Assembly: GCF_003387475.1 (NCBI RefSeq)
Contig: NZ_QUNO01000015.1
Span: 248,001 to 312,000 of the forward strand
Length of the DNA: 64,000 nucleotides
Direction: 5' to 3'
Source: Kutzneria buriramensis
GTDB lineage: Bacteria; Actinomycetota; Actinomycetes; Mycobacteriales; Pseudonocardiaceae
Shown here: in pieces, positions 18,941 through 27,196 of the stretch
Numbering within the stretch: position 1 is the first letter of the stretch
How the letters are laid out: every line of letters starts with the position of its first letter
Made by a program: the position numbers and the translations under genes
The notes under the pieces: model-generated
Database searches by the model: none
What the model was told of the DNA's origin: nothing
The model's input: the letters and a program-made list of their open reading frames with translations, nothing else

Positions 18941-20125
18941 ATGACCTGGGGATCCCTTGCCGCCGCCGTCGCGCTGACGGCCGGCCTCGCCGCGCCCGCC
19001 ATCGCGGCGCCCGCCGACGCGCTGCCGGCGCCGGTGTGGATGTGCCACGCCTCCTGCGGACCGACCACCGCTACGTACCCGATCAGCCACGACCAAGTAC
19101 CCCTCGACACCACCGACGTCACCGGCGGCCCGCAGGCCACCGACTCGCCGAAGGTTGACTGCTTCTACGTCTACCCGACCGTCGACACGCTGCCGAACAT
19201 CGTGCCGGCGACGTCGGACGAGGAGTTCGCGCAGGCGATCGCGCAGGTGGGCATGCTGAACCCGCGCTGCCGGATCTTCATCCCGACCTACCGCCAGCGC
19301 ACGCTGCCGGAGCTGGCGCTGTCGCTGATCACCAAGATCCCACCGGACTACTCGACGGCCATCGGCGACGTGGAGCAGGCCTTCCAGTACTACTGGGACC
19401 ACGACAACACCGACCCCGCCACGGGCAAGCGCCGCGGCGTCGTGCTGCTGGGGCACTCCCAGGGCGCGGCGGCGCTGACGACGCTGGTCCAGGACAAGTT
19501 CGACGGCCACCCGGACATGCAGCGCCAGCTGGTGTCGGCGATCCTGCTCGGCGGCCACATCGTGGTCCCGACGGGCAAGATCGAGGGCGACGGCGACGCG
19601 AAGGCGACCTTCCAGCACGTGCCGGCCTGCCAGCTCGCCACCGAGACGGGCTGTGTCGTCGCCTATTCGAGCTACAAGCCGGGCGGGCAGGTGCCGACGC
19701 CGGACGCCGACCTGGTGCGCGTGGTCAACGACCCCAACCACCAGGTGCTGTGCGTGAACCCGGCCGGGCTGCTGGCCGGCACGAGCGGCCCCACGCCGCT
19801 GGACACCGTGCTGTACACACGCAAGCTCGTGGGCGGCAACGACCTTAACCCGTACGGGCGAATCAGCTCGCTGGGGCAGTCGCTCACGGTCCCGAACTAC
19901 CCGACCGGCTTCGCCCGCTACCACGGCACGCTGACCGGCCAGTGCAAGCAGACGCTGGACGGCACGAGCACCGTCTCCTGGCTGGATATCACCGGCGGCG
20001 ACGACCTCGTCGGTCCGCCGCAGGCCAACTTCTACGGCCTGCACGCGCTGGACTTCAACCTCACCGACGGCGACCTGAGCGAGCTCGTCGGCCGGCAGGC
20101 CACGGCCTGGACGGCGGGTACGTAA
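18941..20125 (+). CDS. Secreted alpha/beta-hydrolase-fold protein (DUF3089)
   Basis: A 394-residue protein with signal peptide (MTWGSLAAAVALTAGLAAPAIAA). The nucleophile elbow GHSQG (in VVLLGHSQGAAALTTL) and the segment VDCFYVYPTVDT are typical of the DUF3089 family, whose members resemble lipases/esterases. Six or more Cys residues suggest disulfides after export. The physiological substrate is unknown. No ribosome-binding site is obvious before ATG 18941; the upstream 400 bp are repeats. It is followed by 62 bp and then a small helical protein gene. Confidence 0.85.
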   Translation: MTWGSLAAAVALTAGLAAPAIAAPADALPAPVWMCHASCGPTTATYPISHDQVPLDTTDVTGGPQATDSPKVDCFYVYPTVDTLPNIVPATSDEEFAQAIAQVGMLNPRCRIFIPTYRQRTLPELALSLITKIPPDYSTAIGDVEQAFQYYWDHDNTDPATGKRRGVVLLGHSQGAAALTTLVQDKFDGHPDMQRQLVSAILLGGHIVVPTGKIEGDGDAKATFQHVPACQLATETGCVVAYSSYKPGGQVPTPDADLVRVVNDPNHQVLCVNPAGLLAGTSGPTPLDTVLYTRKLVGGNDLNPYGRISSLGQSLTVPNYPTGFARYHGTLTGQCKQTLDGTSTVSWLDITGGDDLVGPPQANFYGLHALDFNLTDGDLSELVGRQATAWTAGT

Positions 20126-20187
20126 CTTCGCCCGCCGCCCCCGATTACGTACCCCGCTCGTCCCGCGGCGACGCGAGCATTGGTCGC

Positions 20188-20469
20188 ATGGGGACGAAGC
20201 AGGACGTGATCAGCCGTGCGGAGATGTGCTGGGGCATCCCGCAGAGCGAGCACCACCGGTCCGAGGACGCGGTGGCGCTCACGGAGCAGGCGGTGGCGGA
20301 GCTCAAGCGGCGAGCCGAGGAGGACCCCGGCAACGCCGCCCACGACCAGCGGCTGTCGTGGGCGCTGATCAACCTGGCGCAGCTGCTGTCGGCACAGCAC
20401 GAGCACGCCCGTGCCGACGCGGCCGCGCTGGAGAGCGTCACGATCATGCGCCGGATGCTGGCGCGATGA
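20188..20469 (+). CDS. Small helical (tetratricopeptide-like) protein
   Basis: A 93-residue, mainly helical protein (EDAVALTEQAVAELKRRAEEDPGNAAHDQRLSWALINLAQLL) with the spacing of one or two TPR-like hairpins. I do not recognise a named family. The coding frame keeps strong GC3 bias and its stop overlaps the next ATG as ATGA, which supports a real gene translationally coupled to the methyltransferase-like gene. No clear ribosome-binding site precedes ATG 20188, so the transcript may be leaderless. A partner role for the downstream protein or the LAL regulator is possible but unproven. Confidence 0.7.
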   Translation: MGTKQDVISRAEMCWGIPQSEHHRSEDAVALTEQAVAELKRRAEEDPGNAAHDQRLSWALINLAQLLSAQHEHARADAAALESVTIMRRMLAR

Positions 20470-21329
20470 CCGGGGCGCTCCTGGGGCTGCACCGCGCCGC
20501 CGCGACGCTCTCGGCGTACTCGGCGGCGGTGCAGCTCGGCCTGATCGACTACATCGACCGCACGCCGGCGACCGTCGACGATCTGGCGATGTCCTGCGGC
20601 GCAAGCGTTCGCGGCGTACGGGTGGTGCTGGCGGCGCTGGTCGACAGCGGGCTGGTCACCCGCCGCCCCGACGGCCGCTACGAGCCGGTGACGGCCGGGC
20701 TCGCCGGAGTGCACCCGCTGCTGCCGTGGCGGGACCAGGTGACGGACTCGGTCCGCACGGGTCTGCCCGCAAGGGAGGCCGAAAGGGACGTGATCACCGT
20801 GCTGCTGCACGGGATGCGTGCCGACGTGGTGACCGAGCTGCCGGCCGCGACCAGGGTGCTGGACGTCAGCGTGGACGGGGCGCCGTGCGGGGTGGCGCTG
20901 GCCGCGCGGGATCCGCGGTGCCGGGTCAGCGTGCTGGACGTGCCGGCCAACCGCCGGGCCGCCGCCGGGCCCCGGTTCGACTTCCTCCCCGGCGGACTGT
21001 TCGACGCCCAGCCCGCGGCCGACGAGTACGACCTGGTTGTGCTGTCGGGCGTCTGCCACCTGCTGGACGCGGACTGCGCCGCCGAGCTGATCCGCCGCTA
21101 CACGCCGGCGGTCCGCAGAGGCGGCGCGCTGACGGTGATCGACACCCTCGCCGGCTCGCAGGGCGCCGCCACGCACGAGCTGTCCCTGCTGCTGCGCACC
21201 CGCGGCGGCACCATCCACGCGCCGGCCGACTACCAGCGCTGGCTCGTGGACGCCGGGCTGGTCGCGGCGACGCGCGTGGACGTGGGCCGGCAGCCGGCGC
21301 TGACCGTGCTGACCGGGCTCAAACCCTAG
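20466..21329 (+). CDS. Methyltransferase-family protein (O-methyltransferase fold, probably degenerate SAM site)
   Basis: A 287-residue protein. The first 85 residues form a winged-helix dimerisation domain (AVQLGLIDYIDRTPATVDDLAMSCGASVRGVRVVLAALV), as in class I O-methyltransferases such as acetylserotonin or polyketide methyltransferases. The C-terminal Rossmann part follows. The expected motif I (DVGGGxG) reads VLDVSVDGAPCGVAL, so the glycine-rich SAM loop is lost; motif II VSVLDVP is present. It may have lost catalysis and act as a regulator or binding protein. It is coupled to the upstream small gene by ATGA, with the LAL regulator 24 bp downstream. Confidence 0.75.
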   Translation: MTGALLGLHRAAATLSAYSAAVQLGLIDYIDRTPATVDDLAMSCGASVRGVRVVLAALVDSGLVTRRPDGRYEPVTAGLAGVHPLLPWRDQVTDSVRTGLPAREAERDVITVLLHGMRADVVTELPAATRVLDVSVDGAPCGVALAARDPRCRVSVLDVPANRRAAAGPRFDFLPGGLFDAQPAADEYDLVVLSGVCHLLDADCAAELIRRYTPAVRRGGALTVIDTLAGSQGAATHELSLLLRTRGGTIHAPADYQRWLVDAGLVAATRVDVGRQPALTVLTGLKP

Positions 21330-21337
21330 CCCGATTG

Positions 21338-21353
21338 GTGCATACTGTGCCGA
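21338..21353 (+). promoter_or_regulatory. Possible -10 element for leaderless transcription of the LAL gene
   Basis: TGCATACT (extended -10, TGN-TANNNT-like) ends 7 bases before GTG 21354. No ribosome-binding site is present, as expected for a leaderless actinobacterial mRNA. This is inference from position only. Confidence 0.35.
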
Positions 21354-24086
21354 GTGGAGCCGAGGCTGGTTGGCCGTGATCGCGAACTGGGGATCATCGA
21401 CGAGGCGATCGGCGCGGTCCGGGCCGGCGAGGGCCGCGTGCTGCTGGTGTCCGGGCAGGCCGGCATCGGCAAGTCGCGGCTGGCGCTCAGCGCGTTGCAG
21501 CGGGCCAAGGAGCACGGCTTCGCGGTGCTGACGGGCTCGTCGAGTCCGTTGCAGGCCGGCCTCGCGTACGCGCCGATCGTGGAGGCGCTGCGCCGCTACC
21601 TGGCCACCCGGCCCGAGTCGGCGCTGTTGGACGGCCTGCACGACATCGCCGGCCTGATCCCGGATCCGCGGCTGCCGCAGGCGCCCCGCTCCGGCGATCC
21701 GGACCTGGAACGCACCAGGATGTTCGAGGCCGTGCTGCGCCTGATGGAGCGGATCACGGCCGACCGGCCGGCGCTGTTCGTGGTCGACGACCTGCACTGG
21801 GCCGACCGCGGCACGATCGAGCTGCTGCACCACCTGGGCCGGGGGAGTCGGCGGCGTCGCCTGCTGATGCTGTGCGGCTACCGCAGCGCGGAGCCGGGTG
21901 GCCCGCTCGCGGCGCTGGCGATGACCATCAGGCGCGACGAGTCCGGCGTCGATCTGGCGCTGGAACCGTTGTCCGACAACGCGGTCGGCGAACTCGTCGG
22001 CGACCTGCTGGGTGCCGAGCCGAAGGCCGAGTTCCTGCGCGAGGTGACCGCACGCGCCCAGGGCGTGCCGCTGTTCGTCACGGCATTGGTCGGCGGCGGC
22101 TCGGTCACCGACGTGCCGGTGATCGTCCGCGATGTCGTGCTGGATCGGTTGCAGCGCTTGGACGATCGGGCGCGCCGGTTGCTGGAGCTGATCGCCGTCT
22201 CCGCCGGCACGCCACGGCTGCTGCGGGCGGTGTGGTCGGAGGACGGCTTCGACTCGGTGTTGCGGCAACTGTTCGACCAGGGCCTGATCGAGGAGCTGGT
22301 CGACGGCCCGGTGCTGACCGTTCGCGTTTCGCACCCGCTCTACGCCGAGGTTGCCTACGCGGAACTGACTGTGGGACAACGGCGTTCGCTGCACGCGAGC
22401 ATCGCCGCCGCGCTGGACAAGACCGACGTCTTCGCGGCGGCGCCGCACTACCGCGACGCCGGCGATCTCGTCGATCCCGAGCGGGCGTGCGAAGTCCTTT
22501 ACGCGGCGGGGAAACGCGCGCTCGGCGTGCACGACGCGCAGGAGGCCGTGGACTACCTGAGCGTGGCGCTGAATCACGCCCGCGCCGCCGGCCGGGACGA
22601 CCTGATGCCGGAGCTGATGACGGATCTGGCCCGTGCGCTGCAAGCCACCGGCCACCTCGACGACGCCGCTTCCCTCTGGCACCTGGCGGATTCCATCGCG
22701 CAGCACGCCGGCGACACGTTCCGGCAGCGCCTGCTGGGCTACTACCGGTCGATGCTCGAGGCGGAGCGCGGCAATCTCCAGGCGTTGCCGGGGCCGGTGG
22801 CGTTCGACGACAAGGAGGATCCGCCGATCGGGCTGATGGTGCACTGGCTCGTCGCGATCCGGTCGGCCGACATGGCGATGCTGTGGCAGGTGCTGGACAA
22901 GATGCTCGACCTGCTCCGGTCCCAGGACAGCGACGAGGCACGGTCGGTCGCGCACTTCGGCGCGAGCGTCGCCGCGCGCCTGCGCGGCGACTACGCCGGC
23001 GCGTACGCGCAGAACCTGCTGTCGCTGGAGGCCGCCGGGCGCCTCAGAACCGAGGAGCGCGAGCAGTACCGGTACGCGCCGGCGCTTCAGATGCCGGTGC
23101 TGTCGATCCTGCGCGGCGACATCCCGGGCGCGGTGCGGACCGTCGAGAACCCCGGTGCCGCGGAGGTTCAGTTCTACCTGCCCGGAGCGACGCACTACGT
23201 GGCCTACGTCAGGACGATCGTCACGTTCGTCGCCGGCGATCTGCCCGGCGCGCTCGCGGTCGCGGACGCCAGCCTGGAGCTCGCCAAGCACGTCGGCGAG
23301 GACTGGATCGTCGTCCGGGCGCTGGCCGCCCGCGCGTTTCTGTTGGCGGAGCAGGGAGAGCTCGACCGTGCGGCCACGGATCTGGAGGCTGCGCGGGCAC
23401 TTTTCGACCCCGCGCACGACGACATCGTGATGGCGACCGACCTCGCCGGGACCGCCTACGCCCTGCGCGTCGAGACGGCCGTCGCCGACACAGTGTACCT
23501 GCCGCCGCGTCCGCTCGGCGACATGCTGGTGGACTGGCTGCGTGTCGCCTACGTCGGTTACCTCGCGGTGGCACGCAAGGATCTTGCCGCCGCCCGTCGG
23601 GCGGTGGATCACCTGCGGATCGCCGGCAAGACCGCGCTGTTCCTGGACGCGCTCGCGAACCGCCAGGAGGGTCTGACGCTGGCGTTGACCGGTGATCACG
23701 CGACGGCCCGGGACCTGCTCCGGCGCGCCGCCACGAGCCTGTACGGCATGGGCGCGCCGCTGCTGGCCGCGCAGGCCGAGGTCGAGGCCCTGGAGCTCGA
23801 CGACAACCCCGACCCGGACGCGATCTCCCGCTGTGCCAACGCACTGGCCGGCCTGAAGCCGTGGATCGCCCGCGTGCAGGCGCTTTCCGGCGTGCAGGCG
23901 CTGAGCAAGCGCGAACGCGAAGTCGTGCGGCTGGTGGGGGAGGGCCTGACCAACGGCCAGATCGCCGAGCGGCTGTTCCTCAGCGAACGGACCGTGGAGA
24001 CGCACCTGCACAACAGCTACAAGAAGTTGCGGCTCACCACACGGCCGATGCTCACCCAGTGGGCGCTTGAGCACACCGACGACTGA
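21354..24086 (+). CDS. Large ATP-binding LuxR (LAL / MalT-like) transcriptional regulator
   Basis: A 910-residue regulator. Its N-terminal AAA/STAND ATPase has Walker A GQAGIGKS (34-41) and Walker B LFVVDDLHWAD. A long TPR-like helical middle region follows, then a C-terminal LuxR helix-turn-helix (LSKREREVVRLVGEGLTNGQIAERLFLSERTVETHL). LAL regulators are ligand- and ATP-dependent activators, often of secondary-metabolite or sugar genes. The start is a GTG without ribosome-binding site. The 3' end overlaps the convergent YcaO gene by 35 bp. The nearest candidates for control are the methyltransferase-like and YcaO genes, but the target is unknown. Confidence 0.9.
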   Translation: MEPRLVGRDRELGIIDEAIGAVRAGEGRVLLVSGQAGIGKSRLALSALQRAKEHGFAVLTGSSSPLQAGLAYAPIVEALRRYLATRPESALLDGLHDIAGLIPDPRLPQAPRSGDPDLERTRMFEAVLRLMERITADRPALFVVDDLHWADRGTIELLHHLGRGSRRRRLLMLCGYRSAEPGGPLAALAMTIRRDESGVDLALEPLSDNAVGELVGDLLGAEPKAEFLREVTARAQGVPLFVTALVGGGSVTDVPVIVRDVVLDRLQRLDDRARRLLELIAVSAGTPRLLRAVWSEDGFDSVLRQLFDQGLIEELVDGPVLTVRVSHPLYAEVAYAELTVGQRRSLHASIAAALDKTDVFAAAPHYRDAGDLVDPERACEVLYAAGKRALGVHDAQEAVDYLSVALNHARAAGRDDLMPELMTDLARALQATGHLDDAASLWHLADSIAQHAGDTFRQRLLGYYRSMLEAERGNLQALPGPVAFDDKEDPPIGLMVHWLVAIRSADMAMLWQVLDKMLDLLRSQDSDEARSVAHFGASVAARLRGDYAGAYAQNLLSLEAAGRLRTEEREQYRYAPALQMPVLSILRGDIPGAVRTVENPGAAEVQFYLPGATHYVAYVRTIVTFVAGDLPGALAVADASLELAKHVGEDWIVVRALAARAFLLAEQGELDRAATDLEAARALFDPAHDDIVMATDLAGTAYALRVETAVADTVYLPPRPLGDMLVDWLRVAYVGYLAVARKDLAAARRAVDHLRIAGKTALFLDALANRQEGLTLALTGDHATARDLLRRAATSLYGMGAPLLAAQAEVEALELDDNPDPDAISRCANALAGLKPWIARVQALSGVQALSKREREVVRLVGEGLTNGQIAERLFLSERTVETHLHNSYKKLRLTTRPMLTQWALEHTDD

Positions 24087-25308
24087 CCCGCAGGCTGCGG
24101 CAGTCGGTCGAGCGGTTCAGCCCCGGCACGAACACGTTGACCACGGCCACGTTGCGCGTCGAGTACTGCTCCCGCGCGTACGGGGTGAATCCCTTGCTCT
24201 GCAACAGCTCCACCAGCACGTCCAGGTGCTGGCGCGGCGTGGTGGGCCCGTCGGCGCCGACGAACTCGACCGACGTCGCGTCCGGCAGCTTGCCGGTGAA
24301 GTCGGGTAACCGGCGGACGGTCGGCGTGGTCTGGCACTGGATCAGCTCGGTCAGCGCCCGAGCGGCCGCGACGTGGCCGCACAGCCCGGCAGCGCTGCCG
24401 ACCGCCGTCGGCGAGCCGCCGGATTCCGGTGCCTGGAAGGCGAAGTACGCGGGCACGCCGACGTCCGAGGTCATGTCGATGAGGTGCACCGAGCGTCCGG
24501 ACCGGTCGGCGGCGGTGATCAGCAGGTCGGCGAGGTCGTCGGGCAGCGTCGCCGGATCGACGGCGCACAGCGGCGGCGTGTGCTGGCCGATGAACTGCTC
24601 GGCGACCAGCTGCGCCAGCGCGTCCCGCTCGATCGCCTCGTTGACGGCGTGCACCAGGGCCTCCGCCGCGTACGACCCGGCGGCCCAGCCGCTGGTCTCC
24701 AGGCACCGGTCGGCGGCGGTGTAGTCGTAGAAGTCGTCCGCCTTGAGCCGAGTCGCCTCGCCCTGCCGCCCGCGGTACTCGGGGATGGTCAGGAACACCG
24801 GCACGTCGACGTCGGGGCTGCCGTCCAGCGCCTGGTAGCGGACGCAGCCCAGCTCGCGCGCCGGGCCCTCGCCCAGCCGCCGGACCAGCGGATCCGCCGC
24901 CAGCGGGCCGTTGGCCACCTCGTGCGCGTCGCGTAGCCGGACCTGGCGGTTGCGCAGCCCGTCCAGGCCGCTCAGGTAGTGCTCCAGCGCCTCGAACAGC
25001 GCGCCAACCCGGGCCGTCTCACGGTCGCCGCGGCCGATGCCGTCGGCTGCCTCCATGCCGACGCCACAGTGCCGCAGCGAGCACCGCCAGCTGCCGGGAT
25101 CGGCGTCCAGCAGCGGACTGAAGTCCGCAGTGAGGCCGAGCTCGCCGACCGCCGCCAGACCACGTGCGAGTGCGGTGTCGAGGGGCAGGCCCCGCTCCGC
25201 CGGTACCGGCATCACGTGCAACGTCAAACTCCCGTCGTGCTGGGTGCGCCCACGGTCTTGGTGTGCAGGAGCGGCCGGTGGCGGTGCCAGATACGACAAC
25301 GCTGACAT
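24052..25308 (-). CDS. YcaO-domain protein (possible RiPP cyclodehydratase or thioamidation-type enzyme)
   Basis: A 418-residue protein with YcaO ATP-binding features: an acidic patch in ARVGALFEALEHY, a second in ALVHAVNEAIERDALAQ (ExxER), and downstream AAARALTELIQCQT. YcaO enzymes phosphorylate backbone amides, forming azol(in)es, thioamides or amidines in RiPPs, or modify other substrates. I see no ThiF/E1 partner, azoline dehydrogenase, TfuA or obvious precursor peptide next to it, so the role is open. GC3 bias supports the start near 25308. It is convergent with and overlaps the LAL regulator gene, and divergent palindromes lie upstream. Confidence 0.85.
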   Translation of the reverse strand: MSALSYLAPPPAAPAHQDRGRTQHDGSLTLHVMPVPAERGLPLDTALARGLAAVGELGLTADFSPLLDADPGSWRCSLRHCGVGMEAADGIGRGDRETARVGALFEALEHYLSGLDGLRNRQVRLRDAHEVANGPLAADPLVRRLGEGPARELGCVRYQALDGSPDVDVPVFLTIPEYRGRQGEATRLKADDFYDYTAADRCLETSGWAAGSYAAEALVHAVNEAIERDALAQLVAEQFIGQHTPPLCAVDPATLPDDLADLLITAADRSGRSVHLIDMTSDVGVPAYFAFQAPESGGSPTAVGSAAGLCGHVAAARALTELIQCQTTPTVRRLPDFTGKLPDATSVEFVGADGPTTPRQHLDVLVELLQSKGFTPYAREQYSTRNVAVVNVFVPGLNRSTDCRSLRVSRRCAQAPTG

Positions 25309-25404
25309 CGGTAAGGACTTTTACCAAGACACGGGCCAAGTCTTGCTCGGCTTTCGGGTCGAACGGGCAGCGGATCGACGGGTGATCAGACACCCCCTAG
25401 TGGT

Positions 25405-25458
25405 TGGTCAGACCATGTGATCGTGTCGCACTTGACCAGGTCATCGGTGGTTCAAGTG
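25405..25458. promoter_or_regulatory. Palindromes upstream of the YcaO gene
   Basis: An 11-bp palindrome TGGTCAGACCA (25405-25415) and an inverted repeat CACTTGA-N16-TCAAGTG (25429-25435, 25452-25458) lie between the YcaO 5' end and the GlxA 3' end. The region is less GC-rich than its neighbours. Candidate operators; no regulator can be assigned. Confidence 0.4.
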
Positions 25459-25505
25459 GTTGATACACCGGATACCGGCCTAGTTGGTCGGGCGTACGCC
25501 GCACG

Positions 25506-26414
25506 CTACGGACGCGCCGGTTCCCGGGACCGCAGCCGCCGCAACATCCGGGCGTCCTCGAACCCGACGTCGCGCGCGGCCGCCTCCATGGTCGAGCCCT
25601 GCCCGAGCAGGTGCTCGGCCCGTTCGATCCGCAGCAGCTGCTGGTAGCGCAGCGGCGTCAAACCAGTGGCCTGGCTGAACAGTCGGGTCACCGTCCGCTC
25701 GCTGCACCCGACCGCCCGCGCCAGCTCGGCCAGCGGCAACCGGTCGACGAAGTTGGCGTCGATGTGGTCCTGCAACCGGTGCACGGTGTCGCTGAGGTGC
25801 GACCGGTGCCGCAGCATCGCGCTGGCCTGCCGCGCATCTCCGTTGCGGCGCGCGTAGATCACCATCTCCCGCGCGATGCGGGCGGCCATCGCCGGCCCGT
25901 GCGCCGCCGCCACGAGGTGCAGCGCCAGGTCGATGCCGGAGGCGATGCCGGCGGAGGTGACGATCCGGCCGTCGATCACGTACAGCACGTCCCGCACGAC
26001 CGTGGCCGTCGGGTACCGCGTGGCCAGCTCGTCCTGGAGTTCATGGTGGGTGGTGCACCGCCGGCCGTCCAGCAGGCCGGCCCGGCCCAACTGCTCGGCG
26101 CCGGAGCAGACGCTGGCGACGGTGCCGGGGAACTCCCGCAGCACCGTCATCAGCGCCGGCCCGAGCCGGGACGTCCGGCTCAGCCGGTCACCGGCACACC
26201 CCGGCACGACGACCAGGTCGTCGGGGCCGAGGTCCGGAATCGCCGTCGACGCCTGCACGGTCAGCCCCTGCGCGGTCGGCACCACGTCGGTGTCGGCCAG
26301 GTAGACCAGCTCGTAGTCGAGCCCGAACTTGGCCGCGGCGGAGAACACGTGCGCCGGCCCGGACAGGTCGAGCAGGTGCAGGTTCGGGGCGAGCAGGAAG
26401 GCGACGGTGGGCAT
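25506..26414 (-). CDS. GlxA family transcriptional regulator (DJ-1/PfpI plus AraC HTH)
   Basis: A 302-residue protein with an N-terminal DJ-1/PfpI-like domain (VAFLLAPNLHLLDLSGPAHVF, nucleophile-elbow Cys in ASVCSGAEQLGRAG) and a C-terminal AraC helix-turn-helix (LPLAELARAVGCSERTVTRLFSQATGLTPLRYQQLLRIERA). GlxA-type regulators commonly sit beside an isochorismatase-family hydrolase, as here. The ligand is unknown. Transcribed leftward downstream of the hydrolase, with a 50-residue frame between them. Confidence 0.9.
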   Translation of the reverse strand: MPTVAFLLAPNLHLLDLSGPAHVFSAAAKFGLDYELVYLADTDVVPTAQGLTVQASTAIPDLGPDDLVVVPGCAGDRLSRTSRLGPALMTVLREFPGTVASVCSGAEQLGRAGLLDGRRCTTHHELQDELATRYPTATVVRDVLYVIDGRIVTSAGIASGIDLALHLVAAAHGPAMAARIAREMVIYARRNGDARQASAMLRHRSHLSDTVHRLQDHIDANFVDRLPLAELARAVGCSERTVTRLFSQATGLTPLRYQQLLRIERAEHLLGQGSTMEAAARDVGFEDARMLRRLRSREPARP

Positions 26415-26426
26415 GATCTGGTCAGC

Positions 26427-26579
26427 CTAGGGGGTGTCGCGTGGATCGTGGTCGATGAGAGTCGGGATCGAGGTGGTTCCTGGCGGCGCTGCGAAAACGG
26501 CCTCATACCGAGCGTATTTGGACGCTGTCGCGGTGCCGTCAGGGGCCGCGTCGGCGCGGCTGTCGCGGTCGTGACTCAC
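26427..26579 (-). CDS. Small ORF coupled to the isochorismatase-family gene
   Basis: A 50-residue frame starting at GTG 26579, whose first bases overlap the hydrolase stop (GTGA), and ending 12 bp before the GlxA start. Third codon positions are mostly G or C. I recognise no family. It fills the gap between two co-directional genes, so it could be a real small protein or chance. Confidence 0.4.
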   Translation of the reverse strand: MSHDRDSRADAAPDGTATASKYARYEAVFAAPPGTTSIPTLIDHDPRDTP

Positions 26580-27127
26580 GGGACACCCCCTAGCTCCGCG
26601 ATGGTGGAGATGGTGGCGAACCGGCCGCTCAGCGCGTACTCGGTCCGTTCGATGATCTCGTCCACGCCGAGCTCGCCGACGCCGCTGCGGTGCGGGATCG
26701 GGAAGGTCGCCGTCGCCTCGGTGACGAAGGTGACGCCGAAGCCCAGGTCGGCGGCGACGCGGGCGGTGGTCTCGCAGCACTGCTCGGTCTGGATGCCGCA
26801 GATCACCAGCTCGCGGATGCCCTTCTCGGTCAGGGTCTGCTGGAGGTTGGTGGTGGTGAACGCGTTGCGGGACGTCTTGACCAGCACCGGCTCGCGCGGC
26901 ACCGGCTCCAGTCCGTCCATCAGCCGCACGAACCCCTGCGCCGGGTCGAACACGTCGCCGGTGCCGGGCTCGGCGTGCAGCACCCACACCACGAGGTCGC
27001 CGACCTTGCGGGCCAACGAGACCAGCTCGCCGGCGCGGGCGGCGACGTCCGGAGTGGACACTCGCCGCCAGCTCTCCCGCTGCCGGAACGACTCCTGCAC
27101 GTCGATCACGATCAATGCCTTGGTCAC
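26576..27127 (-). CDS. Isochorismatase-family cysteine hydrolase
   Basis: A 183-residue alpha/beta hydrolase with the family triad: Asp in IVIDVQESF (about residue 9), Lys in LVKTSRNAF (about 84) and Cys in CGIQTEQCCETTARVA (about 118, with the preceding cis-peptide region). Related enzymes are nicotinamidases, N-carbamoylsarcosine amidases and ureidoacrylate hydrolases. The nearby GlxA-type regulator suggests an amide- or nitrogen-related substrate. It probably heads an operon running leftward to the regulator. Confidence 0.88.
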   Translation of the reverse strand: MTKALIVIDVQESFRQRESWRRVSTPDVAARAGELVSLARKVGDLVVWVLHAEPGTGDVFDPAQGFVRLMDGLEPVPREPVLVKTSRNAFTTTNLQQTLTEKGIRELVICGIQTEQCCETTARVAADLGFGVTFVTEATATFPIPHRSGVGELGVDEIIERTEYALSGRFATISTIAELGGVP

Positions 27128-27196
27128 GCAGGAGATCGTGCCCGCCTCGGGAGCGCCGGGACAGGCACGGTCAGGGCGTCATGCGGAACGATCCGG

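Noticed and set aside
20145-24074. 1309-codon open frame on the minus strand opposite the LAL regulator
   Set aside because: Its translation is low-complexity Arg/His/Gln/Val-rich with no domain, while the plus strand encodes clear ATPase and LuxR motifs; it is a GC-bias shadow.
25019-25393. Possible RiPP precursor or leader frame upstream of the YcaO gene (begins MSDHPSIRCPFDPK)
   Set aside because: Most of it overlaps the YcaO coding region in another frame with poor third-position bias, and it has no recognisable core peptide.
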